A stretch of 64,000 bases of DNA, from NCBI GenBank assembly GCA_963662175.1, contig OY759215.1:25161079-25225078 (forward strand), given 5' to 3'. This document shows, piece by piece, positions 1 through 10,966 of this stretch. The notes below the pieces were generated by a model. The model saw only the letters and a list, made by a program, of their open reading frames with translations, did no database searches and was not told the origin of the DNA. Source of the DNA: Aradus depressus (taxonomy: Eukaryota; Arthropoda; Insecta; Hemiptera; Aradidae). Numbering within the stretch: position 1 is the first letter of the stretch; each line of letters begins with the position of its first letter. The translations under genes were made by a program, and so were the position numbers.

Positions 1-412
1 TCCCTCCCTCGATCCCCCACTTCTCTTGAGCTGAGTTGACTGAAAATGTACAGACATTGTCCTTATGGGGTATTGAATATACATGTAAAATTTCGTGACA
101 AAAAATTCATTACTTTAGCATGTATTAGGCTTTTTGTGTAGACCCGCTCCGTTTAAAATTTATATTTTAGTTAATTATTCTTTCTTTGTGGTGGATTTGG
201 TTGAAAATCAATATGTGTCGTCCTTTTGATGTTCTAATGCACATGTAAATTTTCGTGTTCTATCGGAAATTATCCCACACACATACAGGGAATAATTGTT
301 CTACATTTTTGGAATCAGGTGGTCGTAAAACATGAAATTCCGGTGGAAATTCAATATCGTCTTCCGGACTGATTACATAATTTCCCCTATACTTTGTATA
401 GAGGGGGAATAA
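1..412 (+). repeat. Fam-A repeat, left end cut by the window
   Basis: Fam-A is the most abundant repeat here and I do not recognise it from any named family. In the orientation called plus, a full copy starts with a palindrome (GTCGGTGAATCACCGGC) and TACTTCCCCAGC. It then carries one to several internal units of roughly 150-165 bp (words such as CATTCATTACATCGGCAG and CTGAAAATCAATAGGTGTCG). It ends in ACCGATTACATAACTTCCCC and a hairpin, CTATACTTCGTATAG, then CTGGGGAAGTA. This copy holds two internal units and the hairpin end at about 385-412. Confidence 0.8.
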
Positions 413-1229
413 AAAATTGATGGTGTTTAAACGATGAATGTTTTTTGTATCATGTATTATGTGATTATTTTGATCACGTGGTCTTTAAGACTCGCTGTCA
501 CGATTGCAATTAGGATAAAAAGAGATAATATCAACAAGAGATAGGGAAAAAAAGAAGTAAAAAAGTGATCAGATAAAAAAAAAAAAAAAAAAAAAAAAGT
601 GAACGAGATAATTAATGATCCAAGAGTCATTAACATAACATAGAGCTGGAGTAGGTTGCTGTTAACTGTGACTGTTACTTTCTCACTGGTTATATCTTGT
701 TACAGGTCACCGCCTATATTAATGTATAACAGAGAGGTATTATAGGATCACATGGATATAATAATATATTGGTCGCTAATAACTAACTACTAGCAGTAAC
801 AAATATATATCATAAATATACCAAACGTAATTTGGTGTTCTCGAATTGGAACGCCAAAGAAAGTATAGTGAGTGGTATGACAGATGCGCGGCAGAGGTGC
901 GCGAATCTTTTAGAAAAGTCGAATAGAGGGGCTACACAATGGTCTATTGAATGGAGCGAAGCTAAGGTGCCTGGTCTAGTTGGAGTGTTGTGTAGTCTCA
1001 TGTGATGAAAGCCAAGGACAGTGAAGGGACGGTCTGAGAGGTCAATGTCCCTATTCCCTACCTTACATCGTTCTCTTCAATCTATCGATACCATTCACAT
1101 ATTAAGAAGTCGATCTATGGATTGTCTTATACATCGATTCGTGCCATCGCCCAAATCGTGTTAGTAAACGACTTTGGACTTGCCTGGAATTATTTGATTT
1201 AGGCCGAATATGTCCTGAAAAATCTAGTT
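413..1229. other. No gene seen
   Basis: AT-rich unique-looking sequence with an A run at about 576-598. The short minus-strand frame at 810-1001 has no recognisable motif. Confidence 0.6.
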
Positions 1230-1410
1230 AATTATTGTGATTCATGCCTATCAATGTCCGGGCTTTAACTATGACGTCGTATCACCAACTACCCGAACGC
1301 TCTTTCGTCGCTCTGGTGGACATGAGATCGAGTCTGGGTTCGGGATCATAGCTTAACGTCCCACCCGAAGGACGGTTTTTCACCTCCTAGATAAGAAACC
1401 TAAGGATCTA
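1230..1410 (-). repeat. SINE-1 copy, degenerate
   Basis: SINE-1 is a tRNA-derived retroposon family. Its sense strand starts with GGCGCCGGTAGCTCAGTGGT (box A) and GGGTTCGAAACCCG (box B). A body follows with GAGCACGCCGTCCTTCGGAT and TTTAGGACTCCCACAGTAGA, and the 3' end is GCCCGGGCATGAGTCATAAT. This copy is reversed and lacks the middle part and the tRNA-like head. Confidence 0.75.
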
Positions 1411-1869
1411 GATAAGTAATATTAAAATAAATATAAATAATTCATTTTTAATCACTATTTATTGGCTCTTCGCTGGGCGATATCTAGGCAAACCGGGTGT
1501 GCGACCTCGTCCACAGTTCAAAATATCATTCGATCGCAAACGCCGGATAACTGAATGAGATGGCCCAGTGGTTGCCTAGTGAATTAGGGACGAACAACTG
1601 GATTGTTGAAACCTGTCTCAACCTAATTGCCTCTGACGTCGCCATGTGAATGGGGTAATGGGAGAGCAACTGAATCTCCCTGCAATCGATCACATCGTAC
1701 GATCCAATTCATAGTCACCTGGTGAATGGTACGTTACAAATTGGTAAGAAGCCCCGTGGCGACGGTAGCGATGTGAAAACATTTAATTCAAAATTGTTTA
1801 GAATGCTCCCAATGCTCGATATATTGTCTTTTAATTAATTATAAAAATGAGCCTATTCCTGCATACGAC
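1411..1869. other. Non-coding; possible relic of another tRNA-derived SINE head
   Basis: Around 1557-1640 the words GATGGCCCAGTGGTTGCC (box A-like) and GTTGAAACC (weak box B-like) lie about 45 bp apart, as in a decayed tRNA-derived head. No tRNA fold or tail is evident, so this is only a possibility. Confidence 0.3.
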
Positions 1870-2440
1870 ACTGTCCGATATCTCTGACTTCATTTAGATA
1901 GACGTTTAACTTGGACTAATCATATCAGACTGAACGCACAGACCTCTAAAGACGATTTGGACGACTGAAATCAATCATCGGACGACGACCGACATTATCG
2001 CTTGAAAACAAACTTCACATGTACAACACTATCATACTAAAACCCATCTGGACTTACGGCATCGAGATATGGGGATCAGCCAAAAAATCAAACATACATC
2101 TTCAGTCAATAAAATCCGTTATACTACGCCATATTGCCGATGCGCCATTTTACGTTTCCAACTTCACATTGCATAGTGACCTCAACATCCCATTTCTACC
2201 CTCTGTTCAGGACACGATATCAAAACTTTCACGACAAACTCCATCATCACTCCAATCCACTTCTGCAATTATCCACAAACACTCTCCACAAATCCACCAA
2301 GACCCCTCAAGCGGACATGGCAGAGGGACTTGCCACAGGTCTAGCCTGGACTCCTCTTCGGTCACGTACCTCAGCAGTACAGCCACTCCCATGTCATGCA
2401 ACATCGCACTTACTAAGACGAACAATTCGTCGTTGTAAAT
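1870..2440 (+). pseudogene. Jockey-type LINE reverse transcriptase, C-terminal remnant
   Basis: This is the 3' portion of a non-LTR retrotransposon ORF2, just after the catalytic part of the reverse transcriptase. Reading with one frameshift near 1950, the segments LHLDRRLTWTNHI, GRRPTLSLENKLHMYN and LKPIWTYGIEIWG are visible, followed by NFTLHSDLNIPF. This series (thumb region, TYGIELWG-like box, then a 'LHxDLxIP' box) is typical of Jockey-clade insect LINEs. The catalytic FADD box is absent, so the copy is strongly 5'-truncated. After about residue 75 of the frame starting at 2019 the match decays. There is a stop in the first segment and a frame change, so it is dead. I see no clear poly(A) tail or target duplication. 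Confidence 0.8.
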
Positions 2441-3054
2441 ATATAAGTTTAGGATTAATAGTATTGTCTAAACTGTCCATGGTAAATTGTCGTAAAAAAA
2501 GTCTGATGCAAGCTTTTGTTTGATCAAGATCTTTAAAAACTTTTAGTTTATTTACGAAGGATTTACTAATCGTGCTTCTGTGAAAACAGGATCAGATTTT
2601 GTTGTCAAAGAGCTCATTTCAAATGTATATTGACATTCGGGCGACTCGTGGATGTTTACAATAGGTTGGTTGCTTGTAGAATGTTCGAGTTTGTTTAAAT
2701 CCACTCTACAATCTGAAAGCTCACCTAAAACTCTTTTATTCTCAAACTGTAATAAATATATAATTGTATTACAAGATTATCATGTTTCCAGGTCAAACTG
2801 TTGTTGGGAAAAACTAAGAAAAAAACATGATTGTGCATTAATTTTGATGAAAAAATAAAAATAAGATTTTCATTGTAACCGTTGTGCAATTTTGAAAATG
2901 TTACTGCAAACCGTTATCCCAAAACAGTAAGGAATTACAAAACATTCGTCTAAATAGGAGAGTCGATTCCTTTCTTTAAATGTTATATTTATCGATTCTG
3001 CCAATTCCGCGGAAAATTATCGCTATCCTAATGGGATTTTGATTTTAAATATAG
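2441..3054. other. No gene seen
   Basis: AT-rich. The first about 80 bp may be the 3' untranslated tail of the preceding LINE remnant. The 68-codon plus frame at 2652-2858 has no recognisable motif. Confidence 0.5.
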
Positions 3055-3328
3055 AATTTCATGACGATACATACATTTATTACAAAGGCAGTTATTAGAG
3101 TTTTTGGTTTTTGTGTTGCCTCCCCCCTACTCCCCCCTTCCCTTTTGCTGGTTTGACTGAAAATCAATAGGCGTTTTTGAATACATTTATAAAATGTGTC
3201 GATCTATTTGTTCATACACAGACCATTTTTTTTTTAAATTTTTGGAATAACGTTGTCATAAAATTCCAGTGAAAACTGGACATCGAATTTCTGACCGAGC
3301 TTCCGCTACACTGCTGGGAAAGTAAAAC
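3055..3328 (+). repeat. Fam-A copy, internally deleted
   Basis: Begins inside an internal unit (CATACATTTATTACAAAGGCAG) without the 5' palindrome and ends at CTGACCGAGCTTCCGCTACA and GCTGGGAAAGTAAA. It has a single internal unit. Confidence 0.7.
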
Positions 3329-3466
3329 ATTTCCTATCTGACTATATTACATCTATTCTTCTTAAAAAATAATTATATTTGCAATGAAACGTTTTTTTAA
3401 AAAACTTTTTTAAAAATATTTTTGTTTTTAGTGAAACATTTTTAAATGCCGAATTTCGCCTGACAT

Positions 3467-3593
3467 CGCTTGGGTCCCATCCGAAGGACGGCGTGCTCAA
3501 GGTTTTCACCTCCCACATAGAAAAACCTAAGAGCTTGGACCGGGTTTCGAGCCCGCGATCTTGAGCTCAGAAGGCAAGCACGCCCTCTTGTTC
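3467..3593 (-). repeat. SINE-1 copy, 5' half only
   Basis: Reversed copy holding the body block and the box B region (CGGGTTTCGAGCCCGCGATC on the plus strand). The 3' half with the GCCCGGGCATGAG end is missing. Confidence 0.75.
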
Positions 3594-4574
3594 AAACTTA
3601 ATTTTTAAAATGAAAATATGTTCTTGCTTACTCAGTTCGAAATTGCGGATTCGAAACTGGGCCGAAGGAGACCTTAAATTTAATTAAAAGACAGGGAACT
3701 TTTAACTTTTTTAATCGAATAGTACCTTTACGCTATACTTATGGCTCATTCTTTATTCTCGTTAAAATTAATTATTGTAGGTTTTCGCATTTTCGTATCC
3801 TTCCGCGGCCGCGTTGTGTTGATCGGTTGGACATAGTTTGTCAATCCCTGTGAGGAACCTCTGCCAAGATGACCTCTATGTCAAACCTCTCCACCGCGCG
3901 ATAGAAGCGGATTCGACCAGTTAAATAACCCATGGATAACCAACTGTAATTTGATGCATACAATGCTTTGTTCACATTTAGTTGAACCGCGAGTTTTTTT
4001 TTTATTTGTGTTATATTAAATATTCCGAAAGCCCCCTTTCCATTCCTTTACTGTGGAGGTTTATCATGTTATATTCTCCAGGGAGCCTTTACGATGATAC
4101 AGTCGGGAGGCCGTGAAAGATAAACAGTCTTCAAGGTTTTATAGCAGATCTCAGAAAGAAAAATATAGATTACGAACTCGAATCACACTTTTTTAGGGGT
4201 CCAGCAAAGTTGTGACCCGAGAAATTCCCGACTGTAAAAAGATTGTGACTGAAATTCTTGGAATGTTGTCGCCCCAGACGATTAAAATGTCCTAATAATT
4301 TATGTTAAGCTTATTTTCGTTTGACTTCCCCCTAGCCACCCGAAAGGGGACCACAGTCAGAAAAGTTTCATATTCTTAGAATTCGATTCTTGATTCCTAG
4401 ATTTCTCGTTTTTTATTCTGAAAAATGGATTGGCAAATTCAACAAATTTATAAAGGAAAGTTTCCTGAAATATTACGTGGCTGTTTTGAACTCACTGAAT
4501 ACGGTCCGCTTTTCTGGGAAATTTTCACTACGATTTTCAAGTTTGACTCTCTGTCTTTAAATTCGTGGAAAGCC
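3594..4574. other. No gene seen
   Basis: Low-complexity AT-rich sequence. No open frame above 60 codons, no inverted or tandem repeat that I could find. Confidence 0.6.
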
Positions 4575-4970
4575 CCATAATTTCCGCTCCCCTCATATTA
4601 AATTTTGTGTCGATAAATTCATTACATTGGCAGTTATTTCGGTTTTTGAACTGAGCCCCTTCCCCTGAACCCTTCCTTCCATTCTGCCGATATCGCTGAA
4701 ATTTGACTTCGAAATTTCAACTCAATATATCGGTAGATATTGGGGTTTTTGAGTAGAGCGCCCCCTCTGATCCCCCCTTCCCTTCTGTCGAATTCAAGGA
4801 AAATTAATAAGTGTTCTCCTTAAGGAGTTCAGGTCACACATGAGTTTTTGTGTTAAGCCTGCCCCTAGTCCCTTTTTCCTTTGGTCAATTTGACTGAAAA
4901 TTTAGGTGTCGTCCTTAAAGGGTTCTGGGTTCAAATATAAAATTTTTCGTATAGCTGGGAAAGTAAATAA
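4575..4970 (+). repeat. Fam-A copy with three short internal units
   Basis: Words CTCATATTAAATTTTGTGTC, AAATTCATTACATTGGCAG and AAATTTTTCGTATAGCTGGG identify it. The CCGATTACATAA block before the terminal hairpin is deleted, so the last unit runs straight into GTATAGCTGGGAAAGTAAA. Confidence 0.7.
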
Positions 4971-5815
4971 AGAAGAAAATTTTCAAACTTTTAGCATGTA
5001 GAAAATATGTATTTCTATGCCGATAGGGACGTTTCACTGGTTCGTCCTGTTCGAAGCCCACTTGATTGGTTGAGAATTAAATTAGCATTCGACGTTAATT
5101 ACTATTTTTCATCGCTGAAATTCGGCAGGGATATTGAATGTTGAAAGTCGCACCCTGCAGGTTGGGTGAAACAATATCTGAATATATTTCTGCGATCTGT
5201 GTCGATATAACAAAGAACTTGATTAACTTTTATATTACCTACGAAAAAAATATATATATATACTTAAAGTGGACCAGTTTCGGCTTACGCCTTCGTCAGA
5301 ACAAAGTTCAAATGTTTTTATTTATTCCCCGACTTCGGAACGCGGAGGGAGAGTATATTGTATTCCCTCAAAACGGAACTGCTGGACCGATCTTAATGAC
5401 GTATACATCATTTGATTCGTTTTAATACCCCCATTCAGCTATATCACTTTCCCGGTAAAACAAAATGGCAGCCAGCGCCCAAACTTCAAACTCTAAAAAT
5501 TCAATAAAACCTTTGAAGTGGGGTATCAAATTGAAGGACTTAAAAAGACAATTACAAATCTTTTTGTGTTGTATAGGTTTGTTTTAAAAATAATTAAATT
5601 GTTTAAAAAAATCGAAAATAGCACTTGATGTCTAAGACAATAAAACATCAAATTCCAGAGAAGGACCTTTACTAAACTTTTGCACTCTATTTTTGAAAAT
5701 ACGATATTTAAATCTAAATTAGCTATTGAAGGTCGTTGAAAACTATGGTCATCGTTAATTGGTATTGTACTACGCATTATTTTATTTTTTTGTTGTGTTT
5801 CTGATGGATATTAGA
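4971..5815. other. No gene; contains one hammerhead-like motif
   Basis: AT-rich. The only structured item I see is the motif at 5271-5302, described separately. The frames at 5138-5425 and 5526-5777 show no recognisable domain. Confidence 0.55.
5271..5302 (-). ncRNA. Hammerhead-ribozyme-like motif (Fam-H)
   Basis: On the minus strand: CTGACGA, one extra A, stem GGC-GTAA-GCC, then GAA, ACTGGT (self-complementary with wobble pairs) and C. This follows the hammerhead order CUGANGA / stem II / GAAA / stem III / UH, except for the extra base before stem II. Stem I pairing is poor here, so this copy may be inactive. Confidence 0.45.
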
Positions 5816-6452
5816 AAAGCCACCAGATTCACCCCGAAGTCATTTGAGTTACATAATTGCTAAATAAAACAAACTTATTTTTGAAATATTGTCTATTCCA
5901 CTAAAGATATATATACATATATAACTACCGGTTTCGGCTTTATACCATCGTCAGGTCTAGTTATGAACTGAGTTCTCAACTTAGAAGTTACATAATTGCT
6001 TCTGAAACCGTATACTAAATTTAGTGTCGATACATTTATTACATCGACAGTCATTGGGGTTTTCCCTTCTGCCGATTCGATGCCGAAAATTAATACGTGT
6101 CTCCGTTGTGGGGTTTTGAACTCATACAAGAAATTTTGTGTCGATTCATTCATTATAACGGCAGTTATTGACGTTTTTGTATTAAGCCTTCCCCTAAACC
6201 CCCTCTTCCCTTCAGTCGATTTGGCTGAAAATCAATAGGTGTCACAGTTAAACGGTTCTGAATCCACATATAAAATTTCATGTCAATGGAATAATTCTGT
6301 CGTGAGTTATCGTGTTTATAGACACACACAGACAGAATTTTTTTTTCATATTTGGAATATGTAGGTTGGAAAACCTGAAATTTTGTTGAAAACTCCACAT
6401 CGGATTTTTGGCTGATTACATAACTCTCCCTATGCTTCATAACTGGGACAAT
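5816..6452 (+). repeat. Fam-A copy interrupted by a Fam-H insertion
   Basis: Flanks on both sides of 5862-5985 join to give the Fam-A sequence (TTACATAATTGCTTCTGAAA then ACTAAATTTAGTGTCGATAC). Two internal units follow, and the copy ends with CTCCCTATGCTTCATAACTG. The 5' palindrome is degenerate. Confidence 0.75.
5862..5985 (-). mobile_element. Small retroposon (Fam-H) with a hammerhead-like motif and a 15 bp target duplication
   Basis: A 124 bp insertion in a Fam-A copy, flanked by perfect duplications AGTTACATAATTGCT at 5847-5861 and 5986-6000. On the minus strand it contains CTGACGA, one extra T, a short stem GGT-ATAAA-GCC, GAA, the palindrome ACCGGT, A, then GTTATATATG. It ends in AGACAATATTTCAAAAATAA and more A-rich sequence, as a retroposed RNA would. 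Related copies share AGACAATATT and the motif at 29405-29475 and 63852-63915. A target duplication of variable length and an A-rich end suggest RNA-mediated insertion. Penelope-like elements and retrozymes are known to carry hammerhead motifs with a minimal stem III. Assignment to either group is inference. Confidence 0.65.
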
Positions 6453-6817
6453 AAAAATGATACAATGAATGGGGATGGTAACTTTTCGATTGCTAGTTGA
6501 TGTTTGTAGATGGGAGAGGAAGCAGTTAGAGATTCCTCCATCTGTAAAGGTCAGGGTCGGGCCAAGGCAAGCCGGACAGGTAGTAGACCCAGACCCTAAT
6601 GGGTGTTGTCTCATTGTCAGCTCGAATGGGTACGAAACGGAACCGAGGCTCAACCGGCTTTTACATCGAGTACCATGCAATCCGGCACGTTAGATGGACG
6701 GATCCAAGATTTGCCATCTTGAAGTTGTGAGAGCTTTGGGTCACCTAAATCTAAGATGCAACACACGACTTGAAATTCTTCATGCTCTAATAAAAAATAA
6801 GAAAAGGTTACACGAAA
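6453..6817. other. No gene recognised; locally higher GC
   Basis: About 6490-6720 is richer in G and C than its surroundings and open in two overlapping frames (plus 6469-6693, minus 6165-6680), but neither translation shows a motif I recognise. It could be an old exon or an unrecognised repeat. Confidence 0.35.
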
Positions 6818-7948
6818 AAATAGTCGGTGAATCACCGGCAATGTACTTCCCCAGAACGAATTAATCAATTCATTTTTCTTTCTAAAACCAGAAGACAGTT
6901 TGGGATAATAATCAATTGTTGACATACATGGCAAATAATATGCAGATGGCTGATGTAGTGAGAAGTGATTATTTCACAGGATGTCAAATATAAGATAGTC
7001 TGACCTCTCACAGATTTTTATTGGTAGTAATAGCTAGCCGGCTTTCGAGGTTTCCCTCGTCATCAGGCAGTCTGATAAAAAATTAAAAATTTTGAATAAA
7101 ACTAAATAATATAATAAAAATAAATAAATAACAATCTAAAACATTAACAATTTAAAATATCATGGATGGGGTCGGGGGATGGGGGTTATCCCTGTCCACC
7201 ATCTGAGTCACAACCTTTTTATTATATTATTTAGTTTTATTCAACATTTTTAATTTTTTATCAGACTGCCTGATGATGAGGGAAGCCTCGAAAGCCGGCT
7301 AGATATTACTACCAATAAAAATCTGAGGGAGGTCAGACTATCTTATATTTGACATCCTGTGAGATACATGGCAGTTTTTAAATCCTCCTACTAAATTTTG
7401 TATCGATAAATTCATTACATCTGCAGTTATTATGGTTTTTGAGTTGAGTCCCGTTCCCTGAACCTCCCCTTCCCTTAGGCCGATTTCGATTAAAACAGTT
7501 ATTATTCTCATATGGTTTTCAATTTAAATATGTCGATACATTCATTATATTGGGGTTTTTGAGGAGCCTCCCTTTAATCCCCCCTTTCCCTACGGCCGAT
7601 TCTACTGTAAATTAATAAGTGCCCTTTTAGGGGTTTGAATTTACATATGAAATTTTTTATTGGCAGTTATTGCAGTTTTAGTGTACCTTAAACACCCCTT
7701 TTTCTTTGGCTGAGAATCATTAAGTGTCATCATTAGAAGATTCTGGATACACATGTAAAATTTCGTGTCAATACATGTATTTTATTGGGAGTTGTATTCA
7801 CAGACACATGCACACACATGGCAGACTTTTTTTTTTTCATTTTATGAATCAGGAGATCGGAAAACATGAAATTCTGTTGAAAACTCAGTTTCGAATTTCT
7901 GACTGATTACCTAACTTTCTCTATTCTTCATAAAGTTGGGGAAGTAAA
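6818..7948 (+). repeat. Full-length Fam-A copy split by a foldback insertion
   Basis: Starts with GTCGGTGAATCACCGGCAAT and TACTTCCCCAGAACGAATTA and ends with CTCTATTCTTCATAAAGTTG and GGGAAGTAAA. Four internal units are recognisable between 7374 and 7850. Its sequence is interrupted at 6934-7363. Confidence 0.8.
6934..7363. mobile_element. 430 bp foldback insertion with a hammerhead-like motif in both arms
   Basis: Flanked by a perfect 10 bp duplication ATACATGGCA (6924-6933 and 7364-7373). After a 41 bp leader come two inverted arms of about 150 bp (6975-7124 and 7213-7361) that begin and end with CACAGGATGTCAAATATAAG and its complement. They are separated by about 88 bp that includes GGGGTCGGGGGATGGGGG. 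The right arm (7269-7302) reads CTGATGA, T, GAGG-GAAG-CCTC, GAA, AGCCGGCT, A, G. The left arm (7034-7068, minus strand) reads CTGATGA, C, GAGG-GAAA-CCTC, GAA, AGCCGGCT, A. Penelope-like elements often carry inverted terminal copies with such motifs and variable target duplications, so a non-autonomous element of that kind is plausible. A 28 bp word from the leader (AGATGGCTGATGTAGTGA...) recurs at 40498. Confidence 0.65.
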
Positions 7949-8994
7949 AAGATAATCATTCTATACAATGTTCAAAGCAAAGTATATACTAATTTTATCT
8001 TTGTATAGGAAGGAGGAGAGATCAGGTTTTCATGGTCGATAGAAACAAACTTCCAGAATTTCTACTAAGCTTTCAGCACTGACTGGTGTGTCTTCCTCAG
8101 GGCCTGTATTGATATACTCATTATTTACGTTATTAGTAAGGTTATATAAGCTACAATGACATAAAGATATAACACAACTAAATCCTTCCTATTTCATCGT
8201 TGACCAATCCTTTTCTATTTCATCTTTGTTTGTTTAAAGTTCAACGTAATTATTATGTTTGTAGATATTTCATGTAAACCTAAAATAAAATTACCTTCTT
8301 TACCCAGTTAAGCATCGTCTTCTTTTGGGTACATTTATAAGGTAGAATTGTGGTCTTGATCTCGTGTTTTGGTAGGATCGGATATCTGTACATTTTGATG
8401 GATCATTGGCAGTGGCCTGGTCTCTGACGTAGTTAGTAGACGACCTCGAATCCTCGGAAAATAAGTCAGTCAGTTTTTCCCCGAGTTTCCCCTAGTCCCC
8501 TGTTGCCAGTGTTGGTTGATGTGGCAACGCTGGGTCTCTCCACCCTCAGGCAAACTTTGCCAGTCGTACTATAAGAGAGGGGGGGGGCGCCTAGGTCAGC
8601 TCTTTACGATCCTATGTTCCTGAGCCTGTTCTCGGTATTCTAATCGGCTCCGGAGGAATAACTGTTATTTATGAGGTAACGTATTATTGTCGTATATAAC
8701 ATAAAAACAAGTTTGTAATAAACTAGACTACATTTTAATTAAAGCTCGCGAGTATTAACTTTGTTACGAGGAATTCGTTATCTTGGTCATGTTTTTACGA
8801 ACATACGAGAGGCATTATTAAATTGTTTTGTGTATTCATATATTTAAACTACCTCCCCGAGTGCAATTGTCCATCGCCCACGTAGACAGAACGGCTCCCT
8901 CAAATTTCAAAGGACAATATTTGCCTTTTTCCTTATCGACAGTACAGTAACTCCTACAGTAGAGCCCTTGGGTTTTTAATCTGGGATGTGAAAA
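7949..8994. other. No gene; weak hammerhead-like word and a hairpin
   Basis: At 8070-8105, minus strand, CTGAGGA and a later TGAAAGC lie in a Fam-H-like arrangement, but the stem is poor. At about 8500-8530 CCAGTGTTG and CAACGCTGG form a 9 bp hairpin stem. A G run lies at 8579-8587. Confidence 0.4.
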
Positions 8995-9150
8995 AACTTT
9001 TAGCACGCCGTCCTGTGAAAGGTGAATAAACCTAGATAGGTTAAATTTAGGACTCCCAGAGTAGAGTCGAGCTCATGTTCAATAGTAACAAAAGAGCGCT
9101 CTGGTAGTAGGCGATAGTTAAAGCCCGGGCTTGAGTCACAGTAACTAACG
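8995..9150 (+). repeat. SINE-1 copy, 3' half
   Basis: Shows GCACGCCGTCCT, AAATTTAGGACTCCCAGAGT and the 3' end GCCCGGGCTTGAGTCACAGT. The tRNA-like head is missing and about 90 bp of the body is deleted. Confidence 0.75.
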
Positions 9151-9587
9151 GTAAAAAAGCAGTTCATTCTCGTATCTTCGCCCTTTCTCCCAAACGCATT
9201 TAATGATCCACTGTTCCCGAAGATCTTAATTCGATCACGGGTAGCCGAACCTACCATTATTTTTAGAATTATGTTCGAAATAGTTTAGCCTGAGATTTAC
9301 GGTGGTACGTCTGAGCGTCCTTGGCACAAGAAATTAGAAAGTAGTCCATAAACTCACTTTTTCAATCCTCAAATGACAGAGAAGAAAATTATGTAATTGA
9401 GTTATTGAGTAGTATAATTAATTTTTTTGTTGTTTTTAAACAGCTGTTTTAACTTTATGCAAAGTAGTTGTCAATACTCTACCCTATTGTTTTCTATTTT
9501 TCTGACAAGTTTATGTTTGTGAGTTGTTGCATTGTTTAAATCAGGCGTTTTCCTTGATTATCAAATTACTCAAAAAATTCTTTTTTA
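9151..9587. other. No gene seen
   Basis: AT-rich. The minus frame 9000-9257 lies mostly over SINE-1 sequence and has no recognisable domain. Confidence 0.55.
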
Positions 9588-10020
9588 CTTCCCCAGCAGT
9601 ACGAAGTGCAGGGGGAGTTAGTTATTGTGACTCATGGCCTGGTTTTAACGAGGTCATATCGCCTACTTCCAGAGCGCTCTTTCGTCGCTCTGGTGGACAT
9701 GAGCCCAACTCTACTATCGGAGTTCTAAATTTTTATTCATCTACTATAGGGGTCTTTAACGAGTACCTAACATCGTACAGGTTCGTGAACATCGCTTAAA
9801 GTCCCAACCGAAGGACGCCGTGCTAATCCTCCCAGATAAAAAATCTAAGGGCCTCGACCGGTAATTGAGCTCAGTAAACTGAAAAGTTATATATTCAGGC
9901 AGAAATTCGATGTTGAATTTTCACTGAAATTTCATGTTTTCCGACCCTAGATTCCTAAAATGAAAAAAAAAACGTCTGTCTGAACAAAACGGCTTAATGT
10001 CTCAAAAACAATTTTTTGCC
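9588..10020 (-). repeat. Fam-A copy (reversed) interrupted by SINE-1
   Basis: ACTTCCCCAGCAGTACGAAG at the left and CAGAAATTCGATGTTGAATT at 9900 onward are the hairpin end and the adjacent block of one reversed copy, separated by the SINE-1 at 9618-9880. Confidence 0.7.
9618..9880 (-). repeat. SINE-1 copy inside Fam-A
   Basis: Reversed, nearly complete body from GTTATTGTGACTCATGGCCT to CTCGACCGGTAATTGAGCTC. The box A end is lost. AGTTA on both sides (9613 and 9884 region) may be the target duplication, but it is short. Confidence 0.75.
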
Positions 10021-10058
10021 ATATCCCCTTTTGAAAATGACGACCGATATATATTAGT

Positions 10059-10091
<33 letters not shown>

Positions 10092-10524
10092 GGGGGGGGT
10101 CTAATAGTTCTAGTGATTTTTAGAAATATTGTTTTTGGTTTACACATGTTCAGATTCACTACTATAAATAAAAATAATGTAAATAAAATATATTGTTGGA
10201 TTGGATACCTCTGTAGTACTTATTTAATCATGTATGTGGATGAGTGCTCCCGTGCGAAATTGGGCACTGCAGCTATTATTAAGCAAACAATGTAAATTTG
10301 GTAAGAAATCCCTATTTTAAAGTGATAAAATAAAACAAATCCAATTGGAATGGTTCTAGGAAGCGGGTGATATGAGAGAGGTGATATGACGTAGAGGGGC
10401 TATTTTAGGAGGACCGTTACAGCACCAGTCGAGAATAAATATCACCTAGAGTGTGTTGTGTGTTGTGTCCTACCTATATGGATACCACGGAAGAGGATCC
10501 GCCTCCACCTCTCTTCGCAGTTAA
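10021..10524. other. No gene; T run then G run
   Basis: A run of T directly followed by a run of G at about 10060-10100. The plus frame 10089-10295 starts inside that run and has no recognisable motif. Confidence 0.5.
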
Positions 10525-10735
10525 CCTTCCTATGACTCATTACGATGTCATATCGCCTATTACCAAAGCGCTTTTTTGTCGCTCTGGTGTACATAATGCT
10601 GACTCTACTGTGGGAATCCTAAATTTTGCTTACCTGAATTATTCACCTACGTTAGGGGTCTCTAACGTGTATCTGACACCACACTGGCTCGGGACTATAG
10701 CTTACCGGCTACACTGAGCTACCGGCGCTCTCTAA
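10525..10735 (-). repeat. SINE-1 copy with a central deletion
   Basis: Reversed. It keeps the 3' part (GATGTCATATCGCCTATTAC) and the box A end (ACTGAGCTACCGGCGCTCTC), but the box B block and most of the body between them are gone. Confidence 0.75.
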
Positions 10736-10839
10736 TAATAATTGTTAATTTAAAACATAAATAATATAAGATAAATTAATATAAAATTCCCAGTATTAAT
10801 AAACACAGATTTTTTTTTCTTCTTTCATTATAAATATAG

Positions 10840-10960
10840 CTTAACGTCCCATCCGAAGGACGGCGTTCTCAAGGTTTTTTTTACCTCCCAGATAAAAAAC
10901 CTAAGGGCCTTGATCTTGAGTTCAGTAGGGTACCTCTGAGCTATCGCCGCGCTCTTAAAA
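10840..10960 (-). repeat. SINE-1 copy, 5' half
   Basis: Reversed 5' half: TAACGTCCCATCCGAAGGAC through TCTGAGCTATCGCCGCGCTC. Only about 100 bp from the previous copy, in the same orientation. Confidence 0.75.
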
Positions 10961-10966
10961 ATAATA

